A stretch of DNA of 64,000 bases from Paraburkholderia sp. SG-MS1 (lineage in GTDB: Bacteria; Pseudomonadota; Gammaproteobacteria; Burkholderiales; Burkholderiaceae): assembly GCF_012275575.1 (NCBI RefSeq), contig NZ_NPIH01000274.1:146564-210563 (forward strand), read 5' to 3'. Each line of letters opens with the position of its first letter. The stretch's first letter is position 1. Below, piece by piece: positions 34,308-43,144 of the stretch. The notes under the pieces were generated by a model. The model had not been told where the DNA came from. It did no database searches and worked only from the letters and a program-made list of their open reading frames with translations. Position numbers and translations under genes: made by a program.

Positions 34308-35450
34308 TCAGAAACGATGCCGGATACCCGCCTGCACCAGCGTTTGCGAATGGCTGCTCGACGCCGTCGTGGTGTAAATCTGCGCAAACGCGCCAGGGCC
34401 GCTTGCGCGCTGGTAGATGCCCGTCAGGAACAGATCGGTGCGCTTTGAGAGCAGATAGTCGGTGGCGAGCGTCACCTGGTTGTAGTGCGGTGAACGGCCG
34501 CCCGAATAATCACCGGCCGTGTACACGTACGACACGCCGACAAGCCATGCTGGCGTGAAGCGCTTATAGACCCCCAGTTCGCCGTTTTGCAGCCGGAGCC
34601 CCGACGAATCCGAGTAGTTGAACAGCACGTTCGTATAACTCGCAAGCACGTTGAGGAAACCGAAGTCGTAGCTTGCTCCCACGCCCATGATGCGCTGCTG
34701 ATCCGTGCCCGCGCCGGTCGGGCTGATCACGAACGGCGAACTGAACCCCCACCCCGTGCTGTCGACCGCACCGCTCGTCAGATTCGACGGCGTCGCGTTG
34801 CTGCGCCGGTTGAACTGCGTGATAGCCGCACCGAGCTTCAACGGCCCGCTCGCGTAGTTCACACTGCCGCTGAAGCCGTTGTTGTTCGAGAACTGCGTCG
34901 AGTTCGACAGGGCAAAGCTGCCGGCGAAGCTCAGTCCCGCGAACGTCGGCGACACGTACCGAACCGAGTTGTTGAACCGGTTGGTGAAGAACATGTTGTC
35001 GTTGTCGCCGACATGCGCACCGAAACCCGCGAAGAGATTTGCGGACTCGGCCCACCACAAACTGGCCGTCATCTCTTCGTACTGACGGCCCGCCGTGACC
35101 GTGCCATAGCGCGGATTGCTCAGGCCGACGAACGCCTGCCGCCCGAACATGCCGCCGAGCATCGCGCCGTTGGTGATCGAAAAGCCGTTTTCCAGCGTGA
35201 AAATGGCATGCGTGCCGCCGCCGAGATCTTCGTCGCCGCGCAGGCCCCAGCGCGGCGGCATCATTCCGCCGTTGGCGAGCGCGAACAGGTGCGAGCCCTT
35301 CACGTTGCTCACGTATTCGATGCCGGTCGAAATGATCCCGTACAGCGTGACGCTGCTCTGGGCCTGCGCGCAGCCAATGCCCGCTACGCCCAGCGCGGCG
35401 CACAGCCCCGCGCGCCCTGCAGTTTTGCGAGCCAACCTCCAAACCTTCAT
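34308..35450 (-). CDS. Gram-negative porin (Burkholderia OmpC type)
   Basis: A 380-residue trimeric 16-strand porin. It has a signal peptide ending in AQAQ, then SSVTLYGIISTGIEYVSN, the usual first strand, a PRWGLRGDEDLGGGTHAIF segment and the terminal strand ending in Phe (QAGIRHRF). AGGAGA immediately before ATG fixes the start at 35450; frames upstream belong to another gene's antisense. It lies at the distal end of the catabolic cluster, 122 bp after the MFS gene, and may admit the aromatic substrate. A second, unrelated-site porin is at 59063. Confidence 0.92.
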   Translation of the reverse strand: MKVWRLARKTAGRAGLCAALGVAGIGCAQAQSSVTLYGIISTGIEYVSNVKGSHLFALANGGMMPPRWGLRGDEDLGGGTHAIFTLENGFSITNGAMLGGMFGRQAFVGLSNPRYGTVTAGRQYEEMTASLWWAESANLFAGFGAHVGDNDNMFFTNRFNNSVRYVSPTFAGLSFAGSFALSNSTQFSNNNGFSGSVNYASGPLKLGAAITQFNRRSNATPSNLTSGAVDSTGWGFSSPFVISPTGAGTDQQRIMGVGASYDFGFLNVLASYTNVLFNYSDSSGLRLQNGELGVYKRFTPAWLVGVSYVYTAGDYSGGRSPHYNQVTLATDYLLSKRTDLFLTGIYQRASGPGAFAQIYTTTASSSHSQTLVQAGIRHRF

Positions 35451-35572
35451 GATGTCTCCTTCATTAGTATGGCTAATTTTTATTGATCGCCCCACGTATT
35501 CAATCCGGCACAGCGCTTCTATTTTTCTGCCGCCGGACGGGCGCGCGAACGCTCCCGCGCCCTGCCCTCCAT

Positions 35573-36784
35573 TCAGTTCGGCCCGAGCGCCTGCGCCGAA
35601 CCATGCCCCCGCTCTTCGACACTTTCCGGACGGCCCCAGCCGAGAATCGGCACGAGTTGCAGCACGACGGCGATCACCACGAGACCGACGCGAATCGTCC
35701 AGCCGCCTTCGTAGAAGCTCGCGAAGATCGCCGGCGGGCCGAGCAGCACACCGAGATAGGTCGCCTGCGCAACCAGGCCGCTGGTCGCGCCCATGCTCGC
35801 CACGCTCGGCGACGAAGACGGCACCAGCGTCCAGATGTAGCCGTTGACCGTGCCGATACCCAGCGAAAACACGCAGACCGCAACGATTGCCGCAACGAGT
35901 CCGACCATCGGCAGATATAGCGCGACGCCGCCGCACAACATCACGAAGCCGCCGACGATCGCGAGCCGGCCGCCGCGCACACCCGCTTTCAGCAAATGCC
36001 CGACGCTCAGGCAGCCGCACGCGACGAACACCTCGGCCAGCGTGCCGATGCCCGCCGCCGCCGGGATCGGAATCGTGTAACGCCGCGACAGGTAGACCGT
36101 CAGGGCCGCCATGATACCGGTCTGAATGAACGCGGACGCCCCCGAGGCCAGCGCCACGCGATACGGCCGCGGGCTTTTCACCACGAGCCAGATATCGGCG
36201 AGCCGGCGGCTTTGCAGGTTGGCCTGTTTGGCCGGCAGCAGGACGACGGCGCAGGCAAGCAAGGCCATCAGGATCGCGTGGCCGCCGAACGCCCAGCGCC
36301 ACATCTCGCCATGCTGCGCGAGCGGCGCGACGATGCTCAGCGTCAGACCGATGCCGACTGCCGTATGCGAGGTCCACAGACCGAGCGCGATGCTGCGCCG
36401 TGAGCCGCTCGTCGTGCGCATGATGAGCGTCACCGCGCCGACCGTCAGCGACAGATAGCCCACGCCCTGCAACAGGCGGCCGATGAACAGTGTCGTCACA
36501 TCATGCGCGCCGACCACCACCAGATTGCCGACCAGCGCGAACAGCGAGCCGCCGAAAATCACCCGCTTATCGCCGATGCGATCGACGAGCCAGCCGCCGA
36601 ACAATGCGGCAATCGCGGTAATCAGCGACGGAATCGAGATGACCCAGCCGGCGCTCGCATGAGTCAGGTCGAAATGCTTCGCGATGTCGCCGATCACGGG
36701 CACGGATTGCGTCACGAGAGAAGTCGCGACGGTTCCGTAGATGTAAAGCAGAATGATGCAAGGCCAGCTGCCTGGGGAAAGCAT
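35573..36784 (-). CDS. MFS transporter (catabolic cluster)
   Basis: A 403-residue major facilitator with 12 predicted helices. The loop 2-3 motif A is present (GWLVDRIGDKRVIFGGSL) and TM5 has a typical GLWTSHTAVGIGL. CAGGAGA seven nt upstream sets the start. It follows the amidohydrolase by 75 bp in the same direction and is probably transcribed with it. Substrate likely an organic acid of the cluster, by context only. Confidence 0.85.
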   Translation of the reverse strand: MLSPGSWPCIILLYIYGTVATSLVTQSVPVIGDIAKHFDLTHASAGWVISIPSLITAIAALFGGWLVDRIGDKRVIFGGSLFALVGNLVVVGAHDVTTLFIGRLLQGVGYLSLTVGAVTLIMRTTSGSRRSIALGLWTSHTAVGIGLTLSIVAPLAQHGEMWRWAFGGHAILMALLACAVVLLPAKQANLQSRRLADIWLVVKSPRPYRVALASGASAFIQTGIMAALTVYLSRRYTIPIPAAAGIGTLAEVFVACGCLSVGHLLKAGVRGGRLAIVGGFVMLCGGVALYLPMVGLVAAIVAVCVFSLGIGTVNGYIWTLVPSSSPSVASMGATSGLVAQATYLGVLLGPPAIFASFYEGGWTIRVGLVVIAVVLQLVPILGWGRPESVEERGHGSAQALGPN

Positions 36785-36859
36785 GAATGTCTCCTGAGAA
36801 ATACGCCTGATTTTTTGTGGCTGTTATTCTTCCGTCAAACTGTGCTTACCGCATTAGCG

Positions 36860-37663
36860 TTATCCCCACTCGAGCAGCCGGCACAGATTGCCGCCCATGA
36901 TCAGCTCGCGATCGGTCGCGCAGAGCCACGGCAAAGTCTCGGTGAAGTGCGTCACGCATTGGCGGTACGGATGATGCAGCCGCGACAGTTCGCTCGCCCA
37001 CACGATCCGTTCGGCGCCAAACGCGTCGAACACGCGGCGCAGCGTGCTGTCCAGCGAACGGAACGGGTACGGGTCGAGCGCGTAGTCGCCGACGCCGGCC
37101 GCCTTCACGTGGACGTTCGGGTGCTCCGCGAGCGCCAGCAACGCCGGAAGATGATCGAACGCGCCAGGGCCGGATGCGCCGCGCGGCACGCCGAGATGAT
37201 CGACGATGATCCGCATCTGCGGATGACGCCGCGCCAGATCATTCACGACATGCAGCGAGTTCGGTACGAGCAGCGCGACCACGAGGCCGGTTTCTTCCGC
37301 GATCGGCCAGAGGCCGTCCAGCTCGCCACTGTGCAGCGGCGCGAGCCGTTCCTTGGTGTTGAACAGAAACCGGATGCCGCGCATGTTCGGTTGTTCGCGC
37401 CACGCGCGCAGCAGCCGGTCGGGATTGTCGAGACGGCTGTCGAGCAGACCCATCACTGCGAAACGTTGCGGTTCGGCTTGCGCCAGCGCGAGCGAATAGG
37501 CGTTGCCGTCGGGGTCCCACAGCGGCGGCACGAGCAGCGCGCGGTCGACGCCGGCCTGCGCCATTTCCGCTTTGAGGACGTCGCCGGTAATCGGTGTGCG
37601 TCGATGGTGCCCGGTCGATACACCGTTGGACCAGGCATGGACTTGTGCGTCTACGATCGGCAT
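36860..37663 (-). CDS. COG3618-type amidohydrolase (PDC-lactonase-like)
   Basis: A 267-residue TIM-barrel metal-dependent hydrolase of the amidohydrolase_2 group. The N-terminal metal motif is VDAQVHAW, the middle holds RGIRFLFNTKERL and IIVDHLGVPRG. In the usual C-terminal GSDWP motif the metal-binding Asp is replaced by Glu (VWASELSRLHHPY). The superfamily includes LigI, the lactonase that opens 2-pyrone-4,6-dicarboxylate to 4-oxalomesaconate; since a LigJ-type hydratase is in the same cluster, a lactonase role is plausible. That is inference. No clear SD. Confidence 0.8.
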   Translation of the reverse strand: MPIVDAQVHAWSNGVSTGHHRRTPITGDVLKAEMAQAGVDRALLVPPLWDPDGNAYSLALAQAEPQRFAVMGLLDSRLDNPDRLLRAWREQPNMRGIRFLFNTKERLAPLHSGELDGLWPIAEETGLVVALLVPNSLHVVNDLARRHPQMRIIVDHLGVPRGASGPGAFDHLPALLALAEHPNVHVKAAGVGDYALDPYPFRSLDSTLRRVFDAFGAERIVWASELSRLHHPYRQCVTHFTETLPWLCATDRELIMGGNLCRLLEWG

Positions 37664-37736
37664 GGAAGTCGGTTTGTCGGTTTGTCGTGGATAGTGGATA
37701 GGTTCGGCGCGGCAGCGGGTATCTGGGCCGTCGTCG

Positions 37737-38456
37737 TCATTGGCCGCGAAACAGCCGGCCCGCGCCGCGGATTTCGCCGCGCCAGCCCGCCGCGTTCAGC
37801 ACCGACCACAGCACCGCCTGATTGCTCGTGACGACCGGCAGGTCCAGCGCGCGCTCCAGTTCGTCGGCGGCTTCGAAAGCGCGCACGTTCGCACAGGACA
37901 GCAGCACCGCGCGCGTGTCGCCGTGCACCTGCTGGCGCACGACTCGTGCGATTTCCGCGGGCTCCATCTGGGCGGCCGCTTTCGCGTCGGTGAAACCTAG
38001 CGACACCGTGCGCAAGACGTTGAAACCCGAGTCGAGCAATGACTGCCGTTCGACTCGCGAGAATTCGTCGCTGAACGGGCAGACGTGCAGAATGGCGTCG
38101 GCCTTCAATGCGTGGAGCGCCTCCTTGATGGCAACCATCGTGTTGGTCGAAGGCACGCCGAGCGCCTCCGACATGCGCTGCGCGAGCCGCGCGTCGCAGT
38201 CCTTGCCGTTGGCGACGCTCGCGCCGGTGCAGTTGAACGCGAGCGCGTCGGGCGACAGGTCCTTCAGATAGCCGGCCTCGTCGATCGCTTCGAGGTAGGC
38301 GCGCGTAAGACTGTCCATCGTCACGCGCCCGGCTTCCTTGCGCAGGCGAATGCGGTGCACGTGATACGACACATCGTCCGGGCAGAAGCTGCGGAAGTCG
38401 TCCTCGGCGATGGTGTTCAACGACGGGACAATCATCCCTACACGCAATGTCTTCAT
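37737..38456 (-). CDS. Maleate isomerase / Asp-Glu racemase family protein
   Basis: A 239-residue protein of the maleate cis-trans isomerase and arylmalonate decarboxylase family. It has the two active-site Cys motifs: FNCTGASVANG in the first half and LLSCANVRAFE in the second. The N-terminus MKTLRVGMIVPSLNTIAEDD and VVTSNQAVLWSVL near the end are characteristic. GAGGA four nt before ATG fixes the start at 38456. It may isomerise a maleyl-type acid formed by ring cleavage or act as a decarboxylase. It lies between an MFS gene and the amidohydrolase. Confidence 0.82.
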   Translation of the reverse strand: MKTLRVGMIVPSLNTIAEDDFRSFCPDDVSYHVHRIRLRKEAGRVTMDSLTRAYLEAIDEAGYLKDLSPDALAFNCTGASVANGKDCDARLAQRMSEALGVPSTNTMVAIKEALHALKADAILHVCPFSDEFSRVERQSLLDSGFNVLRTVSLGFTDAKAAAQMEPAEIARVVRQQVHGDTRAVLLSCANVRAFEAADELERALDLPVVTSNQAVLWSVLNAAGWRGEIRGAGRLFRGQ

Positions 38457-38588
38457 CAATTCCTCTCGTCTGCGTTCTGCTCTTTTCTGTTCCACGAGGG
38501 CGGCGATCCGCTTTCGCTCACCACCCCGCCAGGTGAAACCAAGTCTATGGGCTTGCGCTTTGCAAGCCCAATCGAAAAACTGCCGGGG

Positions 38589-40007
38589 TCATCCGTTTTT
38601 GCTGTATTCGGGAGTCGGAGTCGTTGCACGCGAATCATCACTGCTGTGGTCCATCGCTTCGAGCGTTTTGCCGCGTGCCTCGATACCGATCGTCAGATAC
38701 GTGAGGCCGCACACGAACAGACAGAAGGCGAGGAACTGGAACGCGGGAACGATCACGCTAACGGTGGCGGAAGGCATCACGACATTGCTGGAGCCTGCCG
38801 TCATCGCGAGACCGAGCGGCCCGAGAATCTTGCCGATCGACCCGGTGAGCCCCGCGTATCCGGAGCCGGTGCCACGCAACCGCGACGGCCAGATTTCCGT
38901 CGAATACGCGGCGCAAACCGAAAAACTGCCGTCGGCGAAGATGAATGCGATCAGCAACGGCACCCAGAAGAGCGACGGCGTCAGCAGATCGCCATGCCCG
39001 ATGTAACCCGCCGCCAGCAGGGCGGCGGCCGCCGCGATCGCAAAGCAGCCCCCCGTCTTGCGCCGGCCGATCCGGTCCGCGAGACCGGCGGCGCCAAGCC
39101 GCGCGAGCATGCCGAGCAGGCTGAAGCCGATCATCGTCTTCGCCGCGGCCGCGGGTGAGAATTGCTGGATCTGCGCAAGCAGCGTCGGCGCCCACAGTAC
39201 GATGCCGTAGTAGCCGCCAATCAACCCGATGTTGACCAATGTCGCCGTGATCACGCTGCGTGGACAGCGCAGCAACTCGAACCATCCGCGCGACGCGGCC
39301 GGCTGCGGAACGTCGATCTGGTCGTCGAACGACGAACTGCCGAGTGCCCATGCAATCGAGCGGCGCGCATCCTTCTCGCGCCCTTGCAGGCTGAGCCAGC
39401 GCGGCGATTCCGGTATATACGCCGCGCCGATCAGCGCGATCACAGCGGGCGCCGCGCCCAACGCGAAGGTCCAGCGCCAGCCGATGGCCGGAATCACGTA
39501 TGCACCGCTGAACGCGCCGAGCAGCAGGCCGCCGGTCGTGATCGCCGAGACGATGCCGGTCAGCATGCCGCGCCGCCGCGGCGGCGTGAACTCGTGAACA
39601 AGCGCGATCTGGATGAAGTAGCCCGCCGTACAGAAGCCGATCACGACGCGCAACGCCGCCATATAGATCCAGCCGTGCTCGGGCGTGAACGCGAGGCCCA
39701 CACTGGCCGCCGCAAGCAGCAGCAACGAAATGACGAACACGGGCTTGCGACCGAAGCGATCCGCCATGCTGCCCCACACGATCCCACCGACGATCGCGCC
39801 CGCCCCCGACGAGAGCAGCACGGCACCCATGATCCCGTACGTCAGCCCCCACGGCTTGATCAGATAGGCCATGATGAAACCGATCAGATACGCGTCCCAG
39901 AACTCCAGCATGCTGCCGACACCGACCAGACCCAGCAGCAGCCGTTGATTGCCGGACAGACGGGTCTGTTCCTGAAACGGGCTGCGCCCGCTATTGATTT
40001 GAAGCAT
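38589..40007 (-). CDS. MFS transporter, MHS/sugar-porter-like
   Basis: A 472-residue major facilitator with 12 helices and a Glu/Asp-containing TM1 (GSMLEFWDAYLIGFIMAYLI). Motif A is WGSMADRFGRKPVFVISLLL and the TM6-7 loop is typical of the metabolite:H+ symporter and aromatic-acid transporter groups (YIPESPRWLSLQGREKDARR). The start at 40007 is chosen by GGAGAC upstream; 40025 is also possible. It follows the LysR gene by 94 bp and is probably the uptake permease for the cluster substrate. Confidence 0.86.
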   Translation of the reverse strand: MLQINSGRSPFQEQTRLSGNQRLLLGLVGVGSMLEFWDAYLIGFIMAYLIKPWGLTYGIMGAVLLSSGAGAIVGGIVWGSMADRFGRKPVFVISLLLLAAASVGLAFTPEHGWIYMAALRVVIGFCTAGYFIQIALVHEFTPPRRRGMLTGIVSAITTGGLLLGAFSGAYVIPAIGWRWTFALGAAPAVIALIGAAYIPESPRWLSLQGREKDARRSIAWALGSSSFDDQIDVPQPAASRGWFELLRCPRSVITATLVNIGLIGGYYGIVLWAPTLLAQIQQFSPAAAAKTMIGFSLLGMLARLGAAGLADRIGRRKTGGCFAIAAAAALLAAGYIGHGDLLTPSLFWVPLLIAFIFADGSFSVCAAYSTEIWPSRLRGTGSGYAGLTGSIGKILGPLGLAMTAGSSNVVMPSATVSVIVPAFQFLAFCLFVCGLTYLTIGIEARGKTLEAMDHSSDDSRATTPTPEYSKNG

Positions 40008-40101
40008 GATTGTCTCCGTCTCCATCTTTCATTGCTTTTAATTCGCATGGCTAATCGTTTGATATGGAGCCGATCCGCCAGCACCCTTAGGGTCGTGCGA
40101 T

Positions 40102-41433
40102 TCAGGAGCGCGGTTTGCGGCCGGGCGGCTGCAACGGCACCTTCGGTGCCCGCAATTCGGACGCCTGCTCCGCGCCCGGCTCGCCGGCGATGGCCGTCGC
40201 GTTCCTCTTCAGATGATGCAAGAACGCCGCCTGCACGTCGTTCGGCCGCCAGTCCCGTTTCGTCGTGATGCCGACGATCGGTCCGTCCCACGGCACGTCC
40301 ACCGGCAGCGGCGCAATGAAGCCGAAGCGCCGTTCGCTGAGCACTTCGGTCCAGCTGAGCACCGTCAGCATCTCCGCGTCGTACAACGTGATGCGGATGG
40401 TCGACAGCGAGTAGGTCTCGATGCTCGCCGCCGGCGGCGTAGTCTCGGCAAAGATATGCTCATAGGCTTCGCGGCGCGGCGAGCCCTTGGGCGGCAACAC
40501 CCATTGATAGCGCGTCAACGCGTCGACGGTGATCACGTTCTGCCGCGTCAACGGATGCTCACGGCTCGCCACTACGCAATAACGCTCGCGATACAGCGGC
40601 TCCTCGACGAAGTCGAACGCCTTGCCCGGCTGTTTCAGCAGTCCGAGCATGAAGTCGATCTCGCCGCGCAGCAGCTTGTTGAGCAGCGTCTCGTACGTGC
40701 CGCTCAGCACCACGACGCGGGCATCGGGAAACTGCGCGGTGAGCGAGCGGATCGCATTGACGATCAGAATGGTCGGATCGAGCAACAGCACGCCCACCGT
40801 GACCGTGCGCTCCTTCGGAAATTCATAGGTATTGACGGTTTCGACCAGTGCCACGATCTGGCTCGACACGAATTTCAGCCGTCGTGCGAATTCGGTGCCG
40901 GTCTCCGTCGTGTTGATGCCCGCCGCCGTATGCCGGTACAACTGGCCGCCCAGATTCTGTTCGAGCGTGCGCGCCGCGCGCTGCAACGAGGCTTCGGTAA
41001 TGCCCAGCATCCGCGCGGCCGCGCGAAACGAACCGCACTCCTCAATCGCGATCAGGCAACGCATCTGCGTACGCGTGATGCTGCTCGCCAACGCCAGCGG
41101 CGACACCTTGCGCGTGCTGCCGACCAGTTGCGCAGCTTCCACGGCGAACTGCAGGATCTTCTTCGTGCGCACCAGCGCGGCGACGCCGACCGGCGTCAGA
41201 TACGTGCCGGTCGCCGATCGCTCGAACAGCGCGACCCCGAGGATGCCTTCGAGCGTCGCGATGCACGAGGTGGTTGCGGGCTGCGAACGCAGCAGTTCCT
41301 GCGACGCCTGCGTGACGTTTTCATGGCGCGCGACAGCCTCGAAGACCCGCAGTTGCCAGACGCTGGGCAGGTCTTTCTCCGACACCGTCGTCTCGATTCG
41401 TCGCATCGCAATGCCTGAATGAAAGTTCGTCAC
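40102..41433 (-). CDS. LysR-type regulator with two tandem HTH domains
   Basis: A 443-residue regulator, about 140 longer than the usual LysR protein. Two complete LysR-type winged HTH domains lie in tandem: the first at residues ~24-85 (WQLRVFEAVARHENVTQAS, then TLEGILGVALFERS) and the second at ~119-182 (TQMRCLIAIEECGSFRAAA, then TLEQNLGGQLYRHTAAG). A substrate-binding domain starts near 208 (RTVTVGVLLLDPTILIVNA). The basic tail ends with RKPRS. GTG at 41433 with GGGA upstream is the likely start; ATG at 41406 is the alternative. It sits within the catabolic operon, 36 bp after the FAH gene, and likely controls it. Confidence 0.9.
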   Translation of the reverse strand: MTNFHSGIAMRRIETTVSEKDLPSVWQLRVFEAVARHENVTQASQELLRSQPATTSCIATLEGILGVALFERSATGTYLTPVGVAALVRTKKILQFAVEAAQLVGSTRKVSPLALASSITRTQMRCLIAIEECGSFRAAARMLGITEASLQRAARTLEQNLGGQLYRHTAAGINTTETGTEFARRLKFVSSQIVALVETVNTYEFPKERTVTVGVLLLDPTILIVNAIRSLTAQFPDARVVVLSGTYETLLNKLLRGEIDFMLGLLKQPGKAFDFVEEPLYRERYCVVASREHPLTRQNVITVDALTRYQWVLPPKGSPRREAYEHIFAETTPPAASIETYSLSTIRITLYDAEMLTVLSWTEVLSERRFGFIAPLPVDVPWDGPIVGITTKRDWRPNDVQAAFLHHLKRNATAIAGEPGAEQASELRAPKVPLQPPGRKPRS

Positions 41434-41469
41434 GTGGTCCCGTCGCGGGCCGGTTGGCCCAAGCAGGTG

Positions 41470-42330
41470 CTACTCCTGAGCGACCTCGTTGCGCAAGGTC
41501 CCGATCCGGTCGATCGAAATCTCGCACACGTCCCCCACTTTCATGAACACCGGCGGTGTACGCGAGAAGCCGACGCCGCTCGGCGTGCCCGTCGCGAGGA
41601 TGTCGCCAGGGTACAGCGGCGCGATGGTCGACACATATTCGATGAAACGCGGAATCTTGTGAAGCATCGCGCTGACGGACTCGTCCTGCATGACTTGCCC
41701 GTTCAGCGTGGTCTTGATCCGCAACTGTTCGACGTCTTCGATCTCGCGGCGCGGCACGATCCACGGACCGATCGATCCGCTGCGGTAAAAGTTTTTACCC
41801 GGCGTGATCTGCCGCGTGTGGAATTGCCAGTCGCGCACACTGCCTTCGTTCATGATTGTAAAGCCGGCAATATGTTCGAAGGCTTCTTCCGCCTTGATCC
41901 GGTAACCCGGCTTGCCGATCACGACGACCAGTTCGCCTTCGAAGTCGAACTGCTCGCTCACGCCCGGATGCAGCAGCGTCTGACCGTGGCCTACCAGCGA
42001 ATCGGCCGCGCGCGCGAACAACGCCGGCGACTTCGGCAGTTCCTGCACCCGTCCGGCGCTCTGCACTTCGTTGTGATGTTCGGCGTAATTCAACGCGAGG
42101 CACCAGATGTGAACCGGCGCAGCGATCGGCGGCAGAAAGCGGATGCGCTCGAGCGAATAATCGGCGGGCTCGGAGGCGGCGGCGGCCACGTGCGGCGGGA
42201 AGCCTGCCGCGACCAACGCCTTCAGGTCCGCGTATTCGCCGCCGAAGCGCTTGCCGAGATCCACCACGCCAGTGCCGGCGACAATCCCGTAAGTGGTGCG
42301 CCCGTCGATTTCAAAGCTGGAATATTTCAC
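41470..42330 (-). CDS. Fumarylacetoacetate hydrolase (FAH) family protein
   Basis: A 286-residue FAH-fold protein. Metal ligands appear as the Glu-x-Glu in FDFEGELVVVIGKPGYRI, with the DILATGTPSGVGFSRTPP C-terminal motif and WCLALNYAEHHNE. Family members hydrolyse or decarboxylate 2-oxo acids from ring cleavage, such as acylpyruvates or 2-hydroxyhepta-2,4-dienedioate. The start is GTG at 42330 with GGAG upstream, 14 bp after the SDR stop. In this cluster it probably processes the dioxygenase product. Confidence 0.88.
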   Translation of the reverse strand: MKYSSFEIDGRTTYGIVAGTGVVDLGKRFGGEYADLKALVAAGFPPHVAAAASEPADYSLERIRFLPPIAAPVHIWCLALNYAEHHNEVQSAGRVQELPKSPALFARAADSLVGHGQTLLHPGVSEQFDFEGELVVVIGKPGYRIKAEEAFEHIAGFTIMNEGSVRDWQFHTRQITPGKNFYRSGSIGPWIVPRREIEDVEQLRIKTTLNGQVMQDESVSAMLHKIPRFIEYVSTIAPLYPGDILATGTPSGVGFSRTPPVFMKVGDVCEISIDRIGTLRNEVAQE

Positions 42331-42344
42331 TTTCGTTTTCTCCG

Positions 42345-43124
42345 TTAGACCAGGCCGGCGTATGAACCGCCGTCCAGTTGCAAGTTCTGTCCCGAGAGGT
42401 AGCCCGCCTGCGCGCTGCACAGGAACGCGCACGCATCGCCGAATTCCATCGGGTCCCCGAGGCGCTTTGCGGCGATCGTCGCCGCGATCCGCTGCCTCGC
42501 TTCGGCAAGGGTGATGCCGTCCTTCTTCACCATCCGCTGCGCCATGTATTGCTGACGATCGGTGTCGAACCGTTCAGGCAGCATGTTGTTGATCGTCACG
42601 TTGTCGACCACGCTGTCGCGCTGCACCGATTTGCTGAGCGCGGTAAGCGCCGCGCGCACTGCGGCGGACAGGCCCATCATTGCGCTCGGCGACTTGACCA
42701 TCGCGGACGTGATGTTGACGATGCGCCCGAAGCGCCGCTCGCGCATGCCCGGCACGTACGCCTTGATCAGAAAGATCGGTGCGAGCATGTTCGCTTCGAC
42801 CGCGCCGAGCCAGTCTTCGCGGCTCCAGTCGCCGATCTTGCCGGGCTCCGGCCCGGCGTTGTTGTTGATCAGAATGTCCGGTGCGGGACAGGCTTGCACG
42901 AGGCTCGCACGTCCCTCCTCCGTGTTCAGGTCGGCGACGACGATGCGCGGACGCTGTCCCGCGATCGACTCGATCTGCGCGGCTGCGCTCTCCAGCGTGT
43001 CGCGATTGCGGCCGTTGATCGTAACCTCGCATCCCTCGCGTGCCAGCGCCGTCGCGCACGCGAGTCCCAAACCGCGCGACGATGCGCAGACCAGTGCTTT
43101 CTTTCCGGCGATTCCCAGATCCAT
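42345..43124 (-). CDS. SDR-family protein lacking the YxxxK active site
   Basis: A 259-residue short-chain dehydrogenase/reductase. The cofactor segment is CASSRGLGLACATAL and the NNAG motif is in DILINNNAGPEPG. The catalytic Ser140 (NITSAMV) is present, but the usual Tyr (13 residues on) is Ser153 and the Lys is Arg157 (GLSAAVRAALT). Related SDRs with this replacement exist and are often annotated as FabG-like. Whether it reduces anything is open. ATG at 43124 has GAGGA seven nt upstream. It is between the LigJ-type and FAH genes, with 14-20-bp gaps. Confidence 0.85.
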   Translation of the reverse strand: MDLGIAGKKALVCASSRGLGLACATALAREGCEVTINGRNRDTLESAAAQIESIAGQRPRIVVADLNTEEGRASLVQACPAPDILINNNAGPEPGKIGDWSREDWLGAVEANMLAPIFLIKAYVPGMRERRFGRIVNITSAMVKSPSAMMGLSAAVRAALTALSKSVQRDSVVDNVTINNMLPERFDTDRQQYMAQRMVKKDGITLAEARQRIAATIAAKRLGDPMEFGDACAFLCSAQAGYLSGQNLQLDGGSYAGLV

Positions 43125-43144
43125 GACGTGTCCTCGATGACTGT

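Noticed and set aside
34308..36377. Porin frame extended upstream to 689 codons
   Set aside because: The added part is antisense-like in composition relative to the MFS gene in another frame; the real start at 35450 has an SD and signal peptide.
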